This document shows, piece by piece, positions 43,823 through 55,130 of a stretch of 64,000 bases of DNA. Source of the stretch: Plutella xylostella (Eukaryota; Arthropoda; Insecta; Lepidoptera; Plutellidae); NCBI RefSeq assembly GCF_932276165.1, contig NC_064007.1, positions 6,210,001-6,274,000 of the forward strand, read 5' to 3'. The notes below the pieces were generated by a model. That model saw nothing but the letters and a program-made list of their open reading frames with translations. It had not been told where the DNA came from and searched no databases. The translations under genes and the position numbers were made by a program. How positions within the stretch are numbered: the stretch's first letter is position 1; each line of letters starts with the position of its first letter.

Positions 43823-44246
43823 AGGCGGCCAGTGATGACTTATGGTGCAGAGACGTGGACACTGACGGTAGGACTGGTCCACCGATTTAAAGTCGCTCAG
43901 CGTGCTATGAAGAGAGCTATGCTTGGGGTTTCTCTGGTGGATCGTATCAGAAACGAGGTTATCCGTCAGAGGATTAAGGTTACTGACATAGCTGTCAAAA
44001 TATGCAAGCTGAAGTGGCAGTGGGCTGGTCATATCTGCCTAAGAACCGATAACCGTTGGGGTAGACGAGTTCTCGAGTAGGGCCAACGAACAGGCAAACG
44101 CAGCGTGGGACGCCCTCCTACCCGCTGGACTGACGACCTTAGGCGGGTGGCGGGTAGTGGTTGGATGAGGAAGGCCGAGGACCGAGTATTGTAGCGCTCC
44201 TTATGAGAGGCCTATGTCCAGCAGTGGATGATTATTGGCTGATGAT
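43823..44246 (+). repeat. RTE-type LINE 3' fragment, longest copy
   Basis: Reads PVMTYGAETWTLT, VAQRAMKRAMLGVSL, KICKLKWQWAGHIC and RVAGSGWMRKAEDRV, with stops, and ends in the GATGAT tail. The flanking gaccagga at 43815-43822 and 44247-44254 is a likely 8-bp target duplication. It split the GRPG/PGIKW codons of the pogo-like gene. Confidence 0.82.
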
Positions 44247-44600
44247 GACCAGGAATTAAATGGTTGGCCTGATTTTTGAAACGTCATCCACTTCTTACGC
44301 AAAGAACTGCTGAAGGAGTTACGAATGCCAGTGCCTGTATTTCTGAATATGACATTAGAATGATCAAATGAATCGCTGTCTGATTATTTAAAGAGAAAAA
44401 TGTGGCCCTCTTTGCCTTAAAGAAAGGGTAAAAGGCAAACAGAAAGAGTTCCATATGCGTTAACTTCGGATATCTGCAAATAATCAAAGAAAAAGAACAG
44501 AAGAAGCAACAACTAAATACGGAAAAGGATAATAAGAAACGTTTGAAAAATGCCAAGTTGTTACAACTTCAGAAATGTTTATGTTTTGTTTCGGTATAAA
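44247..44600 (+). pseudogene. Pogo-like transposase, second half of CENP-B-type domain and Lys-rich end
   Basis: Reads PGIKWLA, a TGA where Trp is expected, then FLKRHPLLTQRTAEGVTNAS and ISEYDIR. This is the end of the paired helix-turn-helix domain. Next, in other frames, comes a Lys/Gln/Glu-rich stretch (KEKEQKKQQLNTEKDNKK) like the C-terminal tails of such transposases. The DDE domain between them is missing. Multiple frame breaks. Confidence 0.6.
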
Positions 44601-44872
44601 GTTGCAATTTTGTTCTGTTTATTAATAAAAATATATATATTTAAATGTGTATTTATTCAAGTATTATCTGCCTTTACTTTAAGTACAGTTTTCGGGTTAT
44701 TGAAGACAAGATTCTATATTTAAAGACAATCTAAACAGGGTGACAGTTATTGGATTGAACTCTGTCGGTAACTGGATTTTATGTGACAGTTACTGGAAAT
44801 AAAAGGTTTTTTTTGTTAAGTATGCTGGACTAAACCAAAACAAATAAGTTTATCATTGTATTAAGCCTCTAT

Positions 44873-45218
44873 TCTATTCTATTCTATTCTCTGTGGGGGT
44901 GTAAGTACCTGCACCTGGCTCTCTCGAATGGAACCTTTGTGCATATCCCCAAGGTCTAAACTGCCTTCCTAAGCTTGGACCATTTCCCACCACGCTGGTC
45001 CAATGCGGGTTGGTGGGTTCACATATCTAGATTGATGTGCTAAATCTAGATATGCAGGTTTCCTCACGATGTTTTCCTTCACCGTAAGAGCGATGGTATA
45101 CATTGTACTTAAATTCAGAAAAGAACTCATTGGTACATGTCAGCGCCGGGATTCGAACCCGCATCTCTTGATTGAGAAGCGGGCGCTCACCCGACTGAGC
45201 TACCACCGCTCCGCTACC
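44873..45218 (-). repeat. tRNA-derived SINE (346 bp), with target duplication
   Basis: On the minus strand it begins with a tRNA-like head containing box A (TAGCTCAGTCGG) and box B (GGTTCGAATCC), continues into a body shared with the remnant at 7700-8010, and ends in AGAAT repeats. The flanks aagcctctat (44863-44872) and aagcctttat (45219-45228) are the target duplication. It inserted into the pogo-like transposon. Confidence 0.88.
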
Positions 45219-45344
45219 AAGCCTTTATATTTCTTAATCTCTTTATGAAAACAGTTTAAAAAAAAAAACAAAATCAAAAAGTTATGGATTGATATATGCG
45301 CAATTCCGCTTAATATGACAGTTACTGGTGGTTTTGCCCCATCT

Positions 45345-45751
45345 TGTTCGTATTCGTATATTGTAAAATGGAAAAAAATGAAAACATATTTTTAATTATA
45401 AGATAAGTTTTAGTGATAAGACCGCCTTTTGTACCCTAATTAAGTTACAATTTGTTATTCATATGATTCTTTGTTGGTGTGCAAATAAAGCGTATTTTAT
45501 CTATCTATCTATCTAATTAAACTAAATATTATGAAAAATACAAAAAATAAAAAGGGTTGCAGTTTTTAGAGTATTGTTAATCTAAGGTCTGTAGGTACAG
45601 TAAAATATTGGTAAAGTAATTTTGTTTCATTATTATATTAAGTATGTATACTTAAATGTGTACTTACACAATGTTTTTTGACAAAACCGCTGAGGAAATT
45701 TTATTTAAGGTAAACGCAGCTATTGACGTCCCTATAACCGCTAGCTTTGCA
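45345..45751 (-). other. 3' flank of protease copy 2
   Basis: Paralogous, inverted, to about 7050-7400: shared blocks include gttaatctaaggtctgta, ggtaaagtaattttgtttcat and aaggtaaacgcagctatt. Also holds a short (tatc)n run near 45500. No coding signal. Confidence 0.55.
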
Positions 45752-47456
45752 ATGAGCCGTTTCATTTTTGGAGAAACAGATGGCGTTGTCTGAGTTGTAC
45801 TAACTGTCAAACCCTCAGAACACAGATTTTGTGTCAGCTCACATCTTATTTTCCACAGGGGAAATTCTATATCTGCCCTCAGGCGGTCTCTACAGTAACG
45901 ACGACGCTTGAAAAATAAACATTCTGAACTTGTAAATTAGACTAAATAGAAGTACTTCAATAGTGAGTGAAAGAGTTGTGAGTTCTTACTTAGGAAATAT
46001 AATAAATTCTTACTTAGGAAACTACATTCTTATGGAATTCGTGGCAATATACATAAGCTTATTGAATCCTATTCAAGCAAAAGATTCCAATTGGTAGAAA
46101 TAACCAAAATAAGTTTGGACACTAAATGTGAAACTACCTATAGGTCTCTACAGAGGATAAACAGTCGTGGTGTACCCCAAGGTAGTGTCTTAGGGCCTCT
46201 ATTGTTCATTTTATATATTAATGACCTACCCCTTCACACAAAATTTCCAATGGTGCTATTCACAGATGATAGCACACTTCTCATAGAATGCAATGATCCT
46301 CAATCTTATGAAATTGAAGTAAATGACTCACTTGGCACAGTTATAAACTGGCTTACAGGTAACAATCTTTGAATAAACCTGGAGAAAACTAAGCTTATGC
46401 ATTTTTACCAGAGAAAACTACCAGATCACATAAATGTAAGCCATGACGGAAAGGTGGTTGAAACCACTAATGTCACTGGTTTTCTTGGACTATTGATTGA
46501 CAGCAATCTGTCCTGGAAATTCCATGTAGACCATGTATGTAAGAGAATGAGTAAAGCTGCGTACGCCCTTCACAAACTTTCACGTTCTACAAATCTAAAA
46601 ACACTCCTAACTGCTTGTCATGGTGATGCAGCTTCAATACTACGATATGGAGTTATATTCGGGGGCAACTCCACAGATAAAGATAAGGTATTCAAAGCTC
46701 AAAAACAGTGCATTCGAGCAATGTTTAATTTAAGAAGCACTGATTCATGTCGACCATACTTTATCAAAAACAGTCTATTAACATTTCCTTGTTTGTACAT
46801 TTATGAGATACTACTATTTGTAAAAACAAATCCAAATTTATTTAAAACAATGACCGATGTCACTTTAAGACTAGGTCGCAACAGAGACAGGCTGTTCACT
46901 GAGCGCTACAACACTACGCTCTTAACTAAGAGTATTGTGTGTATGGGCCCTAAGCTGTACAACAAACTGCCTTACAATATAAGATTTCTTGACATTATTA
47001 AATTTAAAAATGAACTGAATTGTATTCTCCAAAAAAAATGTTATTATACGATTAATGACTACCTAAATGACATTTTATAATTTATTATATAACTAAATTA
47101 ATGACTATTATTGTATGACTATTTAATTATTATATTGCTATTATTGTGTTATCTCAGTTTGAACTTAATTTATATAAATTTGCATGAATTCTATAGTGTA
47201 GGTAATCCAAAAAGTTGTACGTACTGTATAGAGCAAAGCATGGAGAACTAATAATTTTGTAACACCATTTTATTTACCCATGTTTACAATAAATGAATTT
47301 TTGTCTTTATCTTTATCTTATCTTATTCTGAGTTTAATACTTCAACCTCTTTGCTGTCTGTGTGCAATATTTGACGTTCGGTACAGTATGTTGTCACGAC
47401 ATCTATCGGCTTGAACCAAAACTTAACTGACAGCTGTCAAGGAAAACGGCTCATTC
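45752..47456. mobile_element. Fold-back/MITE element with TIR atgagccgttt, containing a LINE
   Basis: The left end aatgagccgtttc and the right end ggaaaacggctcatt are inverted repeats. Protease copy 1 shows the empty site: there the matching bases (near 7046-7056) run straight through without this insert. The element's own sequence is 45752-46024 and 47330-47456; the rest is the truncated LINE. No transposase seen. Confidence 0.6.
46025..47325 (+). pseudogene. Truncated L2/Daphne-like LINE reverse transcriptase
   Basis: From about 46030 it reads GIRGNIHKLIESYSSKRF, then RGVPQGSVLGPLLFILYIND and FTDDSTLLIECND (TDD replaces the usual ADD). A TGA at about 46370 follows NNL, then 227 further codons (46397-47080) hold NVTGFLGLLIDSNLSWKFHV and the C-terminal thumb. 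The 3' end shows tctttatctttatctta (about 47300-47320). The endonuclease and most of the RT fingers are missing. Clade is inferred from the RT motifs and the tail. Confidence 0.8.
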
Positions 47457-47802
47457 AATTCTAGGGCACAACAAATATTAATTACTACTTATCTAAAACG
47501 TTTTGCATATTTCTACTTTACACGCTTTTAACATAATTTTCAATAAGAAGGTACAAATCATACAAAATAAACCACAGGATACCCAAGGAAAGATAAAAAA
47601 AATCAAAAGTTGTTAAAAATACATTTAATTTCAATCCTATAAGTAAAATAAAATAACAAAATGCAAATGTAAAATAAGGTAGGTCCATACCTAACACCAA
47701 TCTTTCAATATTAATTTATTCAAACATAATAATATGTTTAATCAGTTGAAATTTTGAGAATCGTCAAACATCATCGATGCGTTCTTAATAAAAAAATATA
47801 TA

Positions 47803-49482
47803 TCAGTTTTTGGAATATATTATCCATATTGAGGCGAGTAGCATCAGACCGAAGTTGACGTGGGCCGCCGCGGTGGAGTTGGGGCTGCGCGAGCGCTTTA
47901 CCTGGTTTTGGCGTACCTGGAAAGTTTAAAATTATAATAACATAGCCCGTGAGCCTCAAAACTCACCTTTAAAAATTTATTATTTATATGTAAATCCAGG
48001 GCATTGATAACAACAATATTTTCTTTGTCGTCTAATAGAGAAGAAACTCTTAAAGGGGGTGCCCCTGGGCTGTATCTTTCGATATTCAATTATATTACTC
48101 ACAATGTTATTGATCCAGGCGGTGTAGCTAGCGACGCGCGTGAATACTTGAGGGTAGAAGGAATCGCCACATGGCCTGTCAAGACGTAAAAACGAGGCCA
48201 CCCCCACCACCACCCCGTTGTACACCAGGGGACCACCGGAGTCACCATAACAAACACCGGCTCCTGTAAGGGACAAACTCTTATTGTTAGCCGAGCTATG
48301 ACGTCTTGACGAGTCTGGGAAATAAACAACATGTGTAAACACAAACTTTTTCTTTCAAAAACACTCTTGAATCCACTTCGTAGCGGGTCGGTTTTTCATG
48401 AAACCTCAAATGCACTCGATAAAACTCGTCAATCGTCTGCATAAGTCGGTCCAGCACGTCAACTCGAGTCGGATATACGAACTTACCTCCAACATCAAGC
48501 AGCGCCGCGCAGAGCACGGAGTCTGGGCCCTGAACCTCCCACCGCGCGCTGCAGGTGTCTCGGTCCACGTTGCGCAGCCCCACGTGCCGGAGACCGAGTG
48601 GCAACGACTTACTGCAGTTCGCCTATAGAGTGTTTAATTGGAAATAGTAAGCCGTAAGGATTGATTAATCTATCTATCATTCTAAACCCATGTGATGGGA
48701 TATTACATATTTATTTATCGATTGAGAAATTTGATCATTTTTGATAATATGAAATCTGTCAGAAGTGAACTCACAACAGTCCGTCCCCACCCAACAGCTA
48801 CCACAGACGCGTTGTCCGGGACCACATACCCCCCCGGGGGGATGACGGCTGGCTGCACCGAGCTGCTCCGGTAGTTGCTTATACTGTCCGACAGCACCAA
48901 CACTGCCACGTCGTTAAGAGGGACGTTATAGCTCTCGTGAACCACGATCTTGGACGTCACGTGTACTGAGCCTCCGCGGTCATTGTAGGTGGATCCGACG
49001 CGAATGACAACTTGAGATGCCTTCAACATAGTAGTGCCAGTAACAGCTGTAGTGTCTTTGATTTTTCTGGAAAGATTTTTTAGGTATGGTGTACCTAGAT
49101 CATCCACTGTATGACTTGATACTGCAGTGGCAAAGGGCCTACCTATAAATAACACAATTCAGATTGCTTCTCTTTTGGATTGACTAATTTGATATTTTAT
49201 ATTATAGTAAATAATAATATATGCGCTACACGGTGCCTTAGGCCGTTTGTCCACCACAGCCGTCACCATCCGTGACGCTCCGTCAGCGAGAACGACGTGA
49301 AGGATGACGGCGCTCGGACACTTCATGGCCATGTTAAATGATATCACAAAATTGGCGACGTCATCACCTCCCGGTAACGGCGGTGGTGGAGGAACAGCCT
49401 CAGAGCCGGGACAACTTCCTTTAGACCGCGTCCACGACGCCAGCCAGCGGAGAATTACGTACAGTAAGTAAGCCTCCACCAT
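47803..49482 (-). CDS. Chymotrypsin-like serine protease homologue, 5 exons, 358 aa (copy 2)
   Basis: Exons on the minus strand: 49482-49232, 49138-48775, 48622-48487, 48314-48103, 47916-47803. All junctions have GT/AG and the phases (2,0,1,0) agree, giving 358 codons and a stop. Start at MVEAYLLYVILRWLASW, a weak signal peptide. The Asp motif (NDVAVLVLSD), VAVGWGRT, Cys pairs and GDSGGPLV with serine are present. Residue 189 is Gly, so specificity would not be trypsin-like. Where TAAHC is expected the sequence reads VTAVVDK, so the catalytic His and its Cys appear lost: likely a pseudo-protease. The tail (NSTAAAHVNFG, then LMLLASIWIIYSKN) resembles a GPI signal. Exon 1 is the least certain; its acceptor partner was chosen by phase. 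A broken inverted paralogue lies at 1-6954. Confidence 0.7.
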
Positions 49483-49619
49483 AAAGGAAATAATCCTAGT
49501 TATAATAGTTATAGCCGCTATTGCGGCTAATCCCTTGTGCTTGGAATCTAGAAGTTAATCTAAAAATCGCTAACGATGGCCGTTCTAAAAATTGGAATTA
49601 GCATGACGAGGGGGTGGCC

Positions 49620-51411
49620 TTGGCAGTTTTTGGAATAACAAAAGTAATAATAAAAGTAAGCTCAAATGGTGCCAAAATCACCAAGATCAAATTAAAATGG
49701 ACATGATCGCATCTCATCATGCTAACTCCAATTTCAAGGGTTTCTGGAAGTGTACGAACAGACTTAATGCGAAGCCCAGCGTTCCTGTGAGTGTCGAAGG
49801 CGTGTCTAGCCCAGAGGAGATAGCTGAGCTATTTAAGAACCATTTCTCGGTGCAGTCTCCATTAGGGTCCCCTTGTAGGCAGTTCGAGGCTGGGTTCGCT
49901 CATGGCAACATTTCAACAGTAATCCTTGCAAAAGATGTTAGACTAGCTATAACAAAAATGACTAGAGGCAAATCGCCGGGCCATGACGGGCTCAGTATCG
50001 AGCACCTGCAGCATGCTGGCTACCACCTGCCTCGAGTGCTTGCGATGCTTTTCAACCTATGTTTGAGTCATTCATACCTACCACCTGACTTGGTAAGGAC
50101 TCTGGTAGTGCCTATAGTAAAAAGTAAAACCGGTGACGTATCAGACAAGTCAAATTACAGGCCTATTTCCCTAGCTACCATAGTAGCTAAAGTGCTTGAT
50201 AGTGTGCTGAATTCGTATTTGAATAAGAGTATAAAACTGCACGATGCCCAGTTCGGATTCCGGGCTGGGTTATCTACAGAATCTGCTATTCTCAGTGTGA
50301 AGCACACTATCAGGTACTACACTGACAGACGGACACCAGTATACGGATGTTTTATGGACCTTTCAAAGGCTTTTGACCTTGTCTCATACGACATCCTATG
50401 GCGGAAGCTGGAGGAAGTGGGTCTGCCACCGGAGTTGATATCTCTCTTTAGGTACTGGTACCTCAATCAAGAGAATCGAGTCAGGTGGTTAGGTAAATTT
50501 TCAGAGCCGTGTAGGCCTGAGTGTGGGGTGAGACAGGGGGGGTTGAGCTCTCCCATACTTTTTAGTTTATATATAAACGCACTGATAGAGGGGCTTAGCA
50601 GCATGCATATTGGCTGCTATATCGATGGTGTGTGTATGAACAACTTCAGCTACGCTGATGATATGGTGCTGCTGGCCCCCTCTGTCAGTGCACTCAATGA
50701 GCTGCTTGCAGTGTGTGAGTCCTACGCAAAATCTCATGGACTTAACTACAATACCAAAAAGACGGAATTTATGGTTTTTAAGTCAGGTACCAAGGTCCCA
50801 ACTTTTGTTCCGCCCATCAGGCTCAACGGTGTTGCTCTTAGAAGAGCTCATCAGTTTAAATATCTTGGGCACGTGTTGACCGAGGACCTGAATGATGACG
50901 CGGACATGGAGAGGGAACGCAGAGCATTATCAGTCAGGGCGAATATGCTGGCCCGCAGATTTTCCCGATGTACACCTGCAGTCAAAATTGCGCTTTTTAA
51001 AGCATACTGCACTTCTTTGTACTCGGGAAGTTTGTGGGTAAGATATACCCAAAAGGCGTATAATGCTCTGCGTATCCAATTCAATAATGCATTTAGGGCA
51101 CTGTTGCGGCAACCCCGCTTCTGAAGTGCCTCAGCAATGTTCGCCGAGGCACGCACAGACGGCTTCAATGCAATCTGGCGCAAGAAGTCGGCCTCTCTTT
51201 TGGGCAGAGTGCGGGGGAGCGGTAACAGTATTCTAAGTGCTATAGCAGAAAGAAATGACAGTCCACTTGTCTGGCAACTAGTCATAAGAACAAAATCTGT
51301 TTTAGTTATTAAGTAGTGTTAAGTAGATATTAGAATTTAAGTTTTGTAAATGTGTGTTTTTATATGGACAAATTGTCTGAAATAAATAAATTATTATATT
51401 ATTATTATTAT
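49620..51411 (+). mobile_element. 5'-truncated RT LINE with TTA-rich tail
   Basis: Contains RT and C-terminal region only; the endonuclease half is missing. The ORF has one nonsense codon. The 3' end reads aaataaataaattattatatt and further TTA repeats (51380-51411), where the R4-like element begins. The clade is not certain (RTE-X/Proto2 or CR1-related are possible). Confidence 0.75.
49697..51316 (+). pseudogene. LINE reverse transcriptase with one stop
   Basis: 475 open codons to a TGA at 51122-51124 (Cys codon expected), then 63 more in frame to 51314-51316. The reading frame is also open upstream to about 49640 (KLKWCQNHQDQIK). RT motifs in order: KSPGHDGLSIEHLQ, NYRPISLATIVAKVLDSVLN, GCFMDLSKAFDLVSYD, GVRQGGLSSPILFSLYIN, FSYADDMVLLAPS, FKYLGHVLTEDLNDD. 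It made element cDNA; this copy is dead through truncation. Confidence 0.88.
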
Positions 51412-51492
51412 TTTCTTTCTGATTGTTTTCAGCTCAGCTATTTGTACAAATAACTGGTATAATGAACCACACGGGCCTAAGCCAAGTGTGAT

Positions 51493-54400
51493 TCATGGGG
51501 TATGTGTTGGGTCGGTTTGCATAAATTTACGCACTATTCGGCACGTATTGAGAACTGTAGCTTTTTGGAGGGATTTGTATGTGTAGGATGGGAGATCAAG
51601 CGTTTTTAAAGACTTTTCTAATTGCTTAGGGATTACTCCTGTTGTGGAAAGCACAATAGGGACTATGGTACAGGTCTTGAGTCGCCACATACGAATGATC
51701 TCATCTTTAAGGTCTGTGTATTTTGACAGTTTTTCTGCTATTGTGTTTTGTAAGTTATGAGTGTTTGGGATTGCAATGTCTATAATAAGAGCTGATTTGT
51801 TGACTTTATCTATTAATGTAATATCCGGTCTGTTGAAGTGAATGGTTCTATCTGTGAGGATGGCTCTGTCAAAATACAGTTTGTGCGTGGAGTTCTCAAT
51901 GACAACTTCTGGGGTATATTTGTAATACGGAGTGGGTGGTGAAGGTGCGAGGTTGTGTTTAATTGCCAGTTTTTGATGTATGATGTTTGCCACCTGATCG
52001 TGCCGATGCTTGTAGTCGGTCTGGACTATTGCTTTGCAGGCACCAGTGATGTGTTGGATAGTTTCTGGTAAGGCATTACATTTACGGCATCTGTCTATTT
52101 GAGAGCCAGGGAGTTTCATAATATGCTTCTGGTAATTTTTGGTCTCTATCACTTGATCTTGAATAGCAATGAGGAACCCTTCTGTCTCCGGGAATAGCTC
52201 ACCTCGACGGAGCCACTCGTGCGACGCTTCTTTGTCGACGTTTGGTTGACTCAAGTCGTGGGGGTGTCTTCCATGCAATGACTTCCGATTCCACTCACTT
52301 ATCTTTGTTTTATGGTCTATTTGTGTTTCATTTGGTTGTGGGCTTCTGTCTTGTAAATTTAATGGTGTAAATTTTGTATCTGTCTGTACTATAGCTTCGT
52401 GGATATTAGATGTTGTAGCTTTTTTGTGAAAGTAGGTTCTAAGTGCTGTTATTTGTTTATTATGCAAATTGAGTATATCAATTAGTCCACGTCCTCCTTC
52501 ACTACGTGGTAGGGTCTGTTTTTGGACACAAGCTCTTGGGTGGTGTTTTCTGTGTTTCGTCATTGATGTATTTATAGCTCTCTGAAGGTTTTTGAGTTCA
52601 GTTTTGGTCCAAAAAATGATTCCGAAAGAATAGGTTAATATTGGTATTGCGTAAGTATTAATTGCTTTTACTATGTTTTTTGCGTTAAGTTCAGATTTTA
52701 ATATTGCACTAAGACGATGTTTAAATTGTTGAGTTAGTTTGGCTTTTGTTTCTTTATATTGGATTTGTTTATCTTGGTTATATCCTAAATATTTGTAGGT
52801 TTCGGTTTCAGTAAGTGGTTCTATTGTAGTTCCGGATTGTGTTTGAAATTGGTGGGGGTGAGTTTTACCGTCTTTAACAGAATTTATTCTACATTTGTCT
52901 ATTCCAAAGTCCATATGTATATCTTGTGAAAGTTTGTCTGTAAGTTCTGCTAAATGGTCTAGTTCAATTTCTGAAGAGGCATATAGTTTTATGTCATCCA
53001 TATAAAGAAGGTGGTTTATTTTTACATTTCGATCAATATGAGGTGTATTTTTCTCAGAGTGTCTTTTAGAAAGTAGGAATCCAGTTTGGGACGAATTCAA
53101 GAGGTTTGAGAGTGGATTTACTGCAAGACAAAACCACATTGGACTTAGTGAATCTCCTTGAAATATGCCCCTTTGAACTTTAATAAAGTCTGTCAGTTTG
53201 TCATTAAGTTTTAGTTGTGTAGTCCATTTGTTCATCGTTAATTTCAGAAAGTTAATTATTTGCGGGTTTAATTTATATATATCTAAAATTTTTAAGAGCC
53301 ATGAATGTGGTACAGAGTCGTATGCTTTTTTATAATCAATGTACATAGTGTGCAGGTCTTTTTTCTTTTGTTTAACTAATTTTAGAATAACTGAATCTAT
53401 CACAAGTTGTTCTTTGCATCCCTGACTGAATTTTCTACACCCTTTTTGTTGTTCAGTTAAAATTTTATTGCTTTCACAGTGTATATAAATTAATTGGGTA
53501 ATGCAGGATGTAATTATTTTGTAGATAGTTTGTAAACATGTAATGGGTCTATATTTTGCTGGGTTTTTAGTATCACTACTATCCTTAGGTATCATGTAAG
53601 TAATCCCTTCTGTAACGTATTCGGGCATATTCTGTGGTTTTTTTATGAAGTTATTGATGAAATTGTACAGGAACGGATGTAAATATGTAAATTTTTTGTA
53701 CCAGTAATTATGAATATTGTCAGTCCCAGGAGCTTTCCAGTTATGTAGGGATCTTAGGACGTCTTGATACGTCTCCAACGGGATATGATCAAATTCCATC
53801 TGAGTGGTTTCCGAATATCTTAGTTCCTCCTCTTTGATCCACTCGGCGTCTGCATTGTGTTCTTTTGGATCTGCCCATATCTGAGACCAAAACTCCTGTA
53901 ACTCTTCAGGTGGAGGTGTTTCTGTAGGTTGGTTAGTGGTGTTGTTTGTAGAGGACTTTATAAGATTACGGTAAAACAGTTTTTCGTTGTTAAAGAATTG
54001 ATTATTTTGTGTTTTACGAAGTGAGCAGGCTGTATATCGTTTCAATCTACTAGCTATTACGGTCAGTTTTTGTTTCAGGGTATCTAAAAAGTGTGTGAGT
54101 TCGGAGTTTGGAGGTTCGTGGGTTGAATGTACCTTATATTCTTCCAGGGTCTTTTTTACAGTTTTCGTTAGTTTTTTACTTCTATTTCCATTAATATACT
54201 GAGTTAATCTGCTTATTTTAGATCTTAGGTCATCTACTTTTCGTTCAAGTCTAACTTGCCATCTTGGTTTTGAATTATATCTCTTGGTGCTTTGGTTTTC
54301 AGGTGTCAGTGGGGTGAGGTCAAGTTTAGCTCCATTCATTTTAGCTGCGGTCCATGCTGCACAGTATATCGTGGTTTGTAAAGAATTAAATTCAGTATTG

Positions 54401-55116
54401 GCATTAACATTAACAGGCAGAATCTTTTTATCTATGTATTCTACTAATATTGCTAGTTTTCGGGATGGTTTTTGGCGGGGAATGTATGGTCTGTTAGTAG
54501 GTTCAATGTTTGTGAAATAGTATAAGGCATTTTGAAATGTTTCTTCAATCTGTTGGCTTTTCTCTGAATCTAAATACTCAATTTGTTTAAGTGGTACTGC
54601 AATGTCTGTGAGGCAGTCAGTCTGAATTTGAGACATAAAATCCGGTCTGATCTCTAATTCTAATGGTGTGTTTGTATCAGGTAAGTTCGAGGAAATTTCT
54701 AATTCGGAAGCAATCTCTGTTCGTATTTGGGCGAGCCTATCATAATCTATAAGTTTATTGTTTATTATGATTCTCCTCTGATCCGAAATTCGCTGTTCTG
54801 ATAGGTGAGACAGCTCTGGGAACCTGCTTGTAATGGCTTGATGTAATTGAGGTCTGTATGCTGTTGAGTTCGTTTCCATTTCTGTTATTCTAAAGTAACA
54901 ACGCATTATTTCCTCGTTGTATTCTGAAGTCCACCTTATTCGTTGTGATTGCGTATGCTGGGTACTTTGCAGCCGTGCACCTTCAATTCCTGCTTCTATA
55001 TTTTTTAGCTCTGTAGCAGCCTCTTTTTTAATTTCTTCTATTTCGTCTAGGGTTAATAGATTGCTCCTTATGATGGCCCTACGCTGATCTCCTACTCTTT
55101 GCCGTGATACCTGCAT
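51493..55116 (-). CDS. R4-like RT and restriction-like endonuclease (1207 aa)
   Basis: The N-terminal ~170 residues contain the second of two copies of a ~75-residue module (RWTSEYNEEIMRCYFRITEM ... SEQRISDQRRIIINNKLIDY) after the end of the first (QVSRQRVGDQRRAIIRSNLL). The RT spans about residues 450-760 (PGTDNIHNYWYKK, YRPITCLQTIYKIITSCI, MYIDYKKAYDSVPHSWLLK, GIFQGDSLSPMWFC, LLYMDDIKLYASS). Then come a zinc motif (CRKCNALPETIQHITGAC) and the endonuclease core (RPDITLID ... ALIIDIAIP). It nicks target DNA and reverse-transcribes from the nick. The ATG used is the first in frame; the real start is upstream (see 55131-55877). Confidence 0.88.
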   Translation of the reverse strand: MQVSRQRVGDQRRAIIRSNLLTLDEIEEIKKEAATELKNIEAGIEGARLQSTQHTQSQRIRWTSEYNEEIMRCYFRITEMETNSTAYRPQLHQAITSRFPELSHLSEQRISDQRRIIINNKLIDYDRLAQIRTEIASELEISSNLPDTNTPLELEIRPDFMSQIQTDCLTDIAVPLKQIEYLDSEKSQQIEETFQNALYYFTNIEPTNRPYIPRQKPSRKLAILVEYIDKKILPVNVNANTEFNSLQTTIYCAAWTAAKMNGAKLDLTPLTPENQSTKRYNSKPRWQVRLERKVDDLRSKISRLTQYINGNRSKKLTKTVKKTLEEYKVHSTHEPPNSELTHFLDTLKQKLTVIASRLKRYTACSLRKTQNNQFFNNEKLFYRNLIKSSTNNTTNQPTETPPPEELQEFWSQIWADPKEHNADAEWIKEEELRYSETTQMEFDHIPLETYQDVLRSLHNWKAPGTDNIHNYWYKKFTYLHPFLYNFINNFIKKPQNMPEYVTEGITYMIPKDSSDTKNPAKYRPITCLQTIYKIITSCITQLIYIHCESNKILTEQQKGCRKFSQGCKEQLVIDSVILKLVKQKKKDLHTMYIDYKKAYDSVPHSWLLKILDIYKLNPQIINFLKLTMNKWTTQLKLNDKLTDFIKVQRGIFQGDSLSPMWFCLAVNPLSNLLNSSQTGFLLSKRHSEKNTPHIDRNVKINHLLYMDDIKLYASSEIELDHLAELTDKLSQDIHMDFGIDKCRINSVKDGKTHPHQFQTQSGTTIEPLTETETYKYLGYNQDKQIQYKETKAKLTQQFKHRLSAILKSELNAKNIVKAINTYAIPILTYSFGIIFWTKTELKNLQRAINTSMTKHRKHHPRACVQKQTLPRSEGGRGLIDILNLHNKQITALRTYFHKKATTSNIHEAIVQTDTKFTPLNLQDRSPQPNETQIDHKTKISEWNRKSLHGRHPHDLSQPNVDKEASHEWLRRGELFPETEGFLIAIQDQVIETKNYQKHIMKLPGSQIDRCRKCNALPETIQHITGACKAIVQTDYKHRHDQVANIIHQKLAIKHNLAPSPPTPYYKYTPEVVIENSTHKLYFDRAILTDRTIHFNRPDITLIDKVNKSALIIDIAIPNTHNLQNTIAEKLSKYTDLKDEIIRMWRLKTCTIVPIVLSTTGVIPKQLEKSLKTLDLPSYTYKSLQKATVLNTCRIVRKFMQTDPTHTP

Positions 55117-55130
55117 GTGTGGGAATTTTT

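Larger units (their letters stand above)
25410..45340 (+). mobile_element. Pogo/Tigger-like DNA transposon, split by later insertions
   Basis: The left end cagggcaaaacctccagtaa and the reverse of the right end, ggggcaaaaccaccagtaa, are terminal inverted repeats. Copies of gacagttactgg or its variants recur just inside both ends (about 25421, 25440, 25845, 25861, 25967, 25989 and about 44741, 44765, 44782, 45317). The inside encodes a CENP-B/psq-type transposase fragment read on the plus strand. The giant-LTR element (26044-43375), an RTE fragment (43823-44246) and a SINE (44873-45218) interrupt it; without them it is about 1.8 kb. A TA target duplication is not visible. The DDE catalytic domain is not found, so this is an internally deleted copy. 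Confidence 0.7.

Noticed and set aside
44284..44556. 90-codon minus ORF
   Set aside because: Shadow of the Lys-rich transposase tail on the plus strand.
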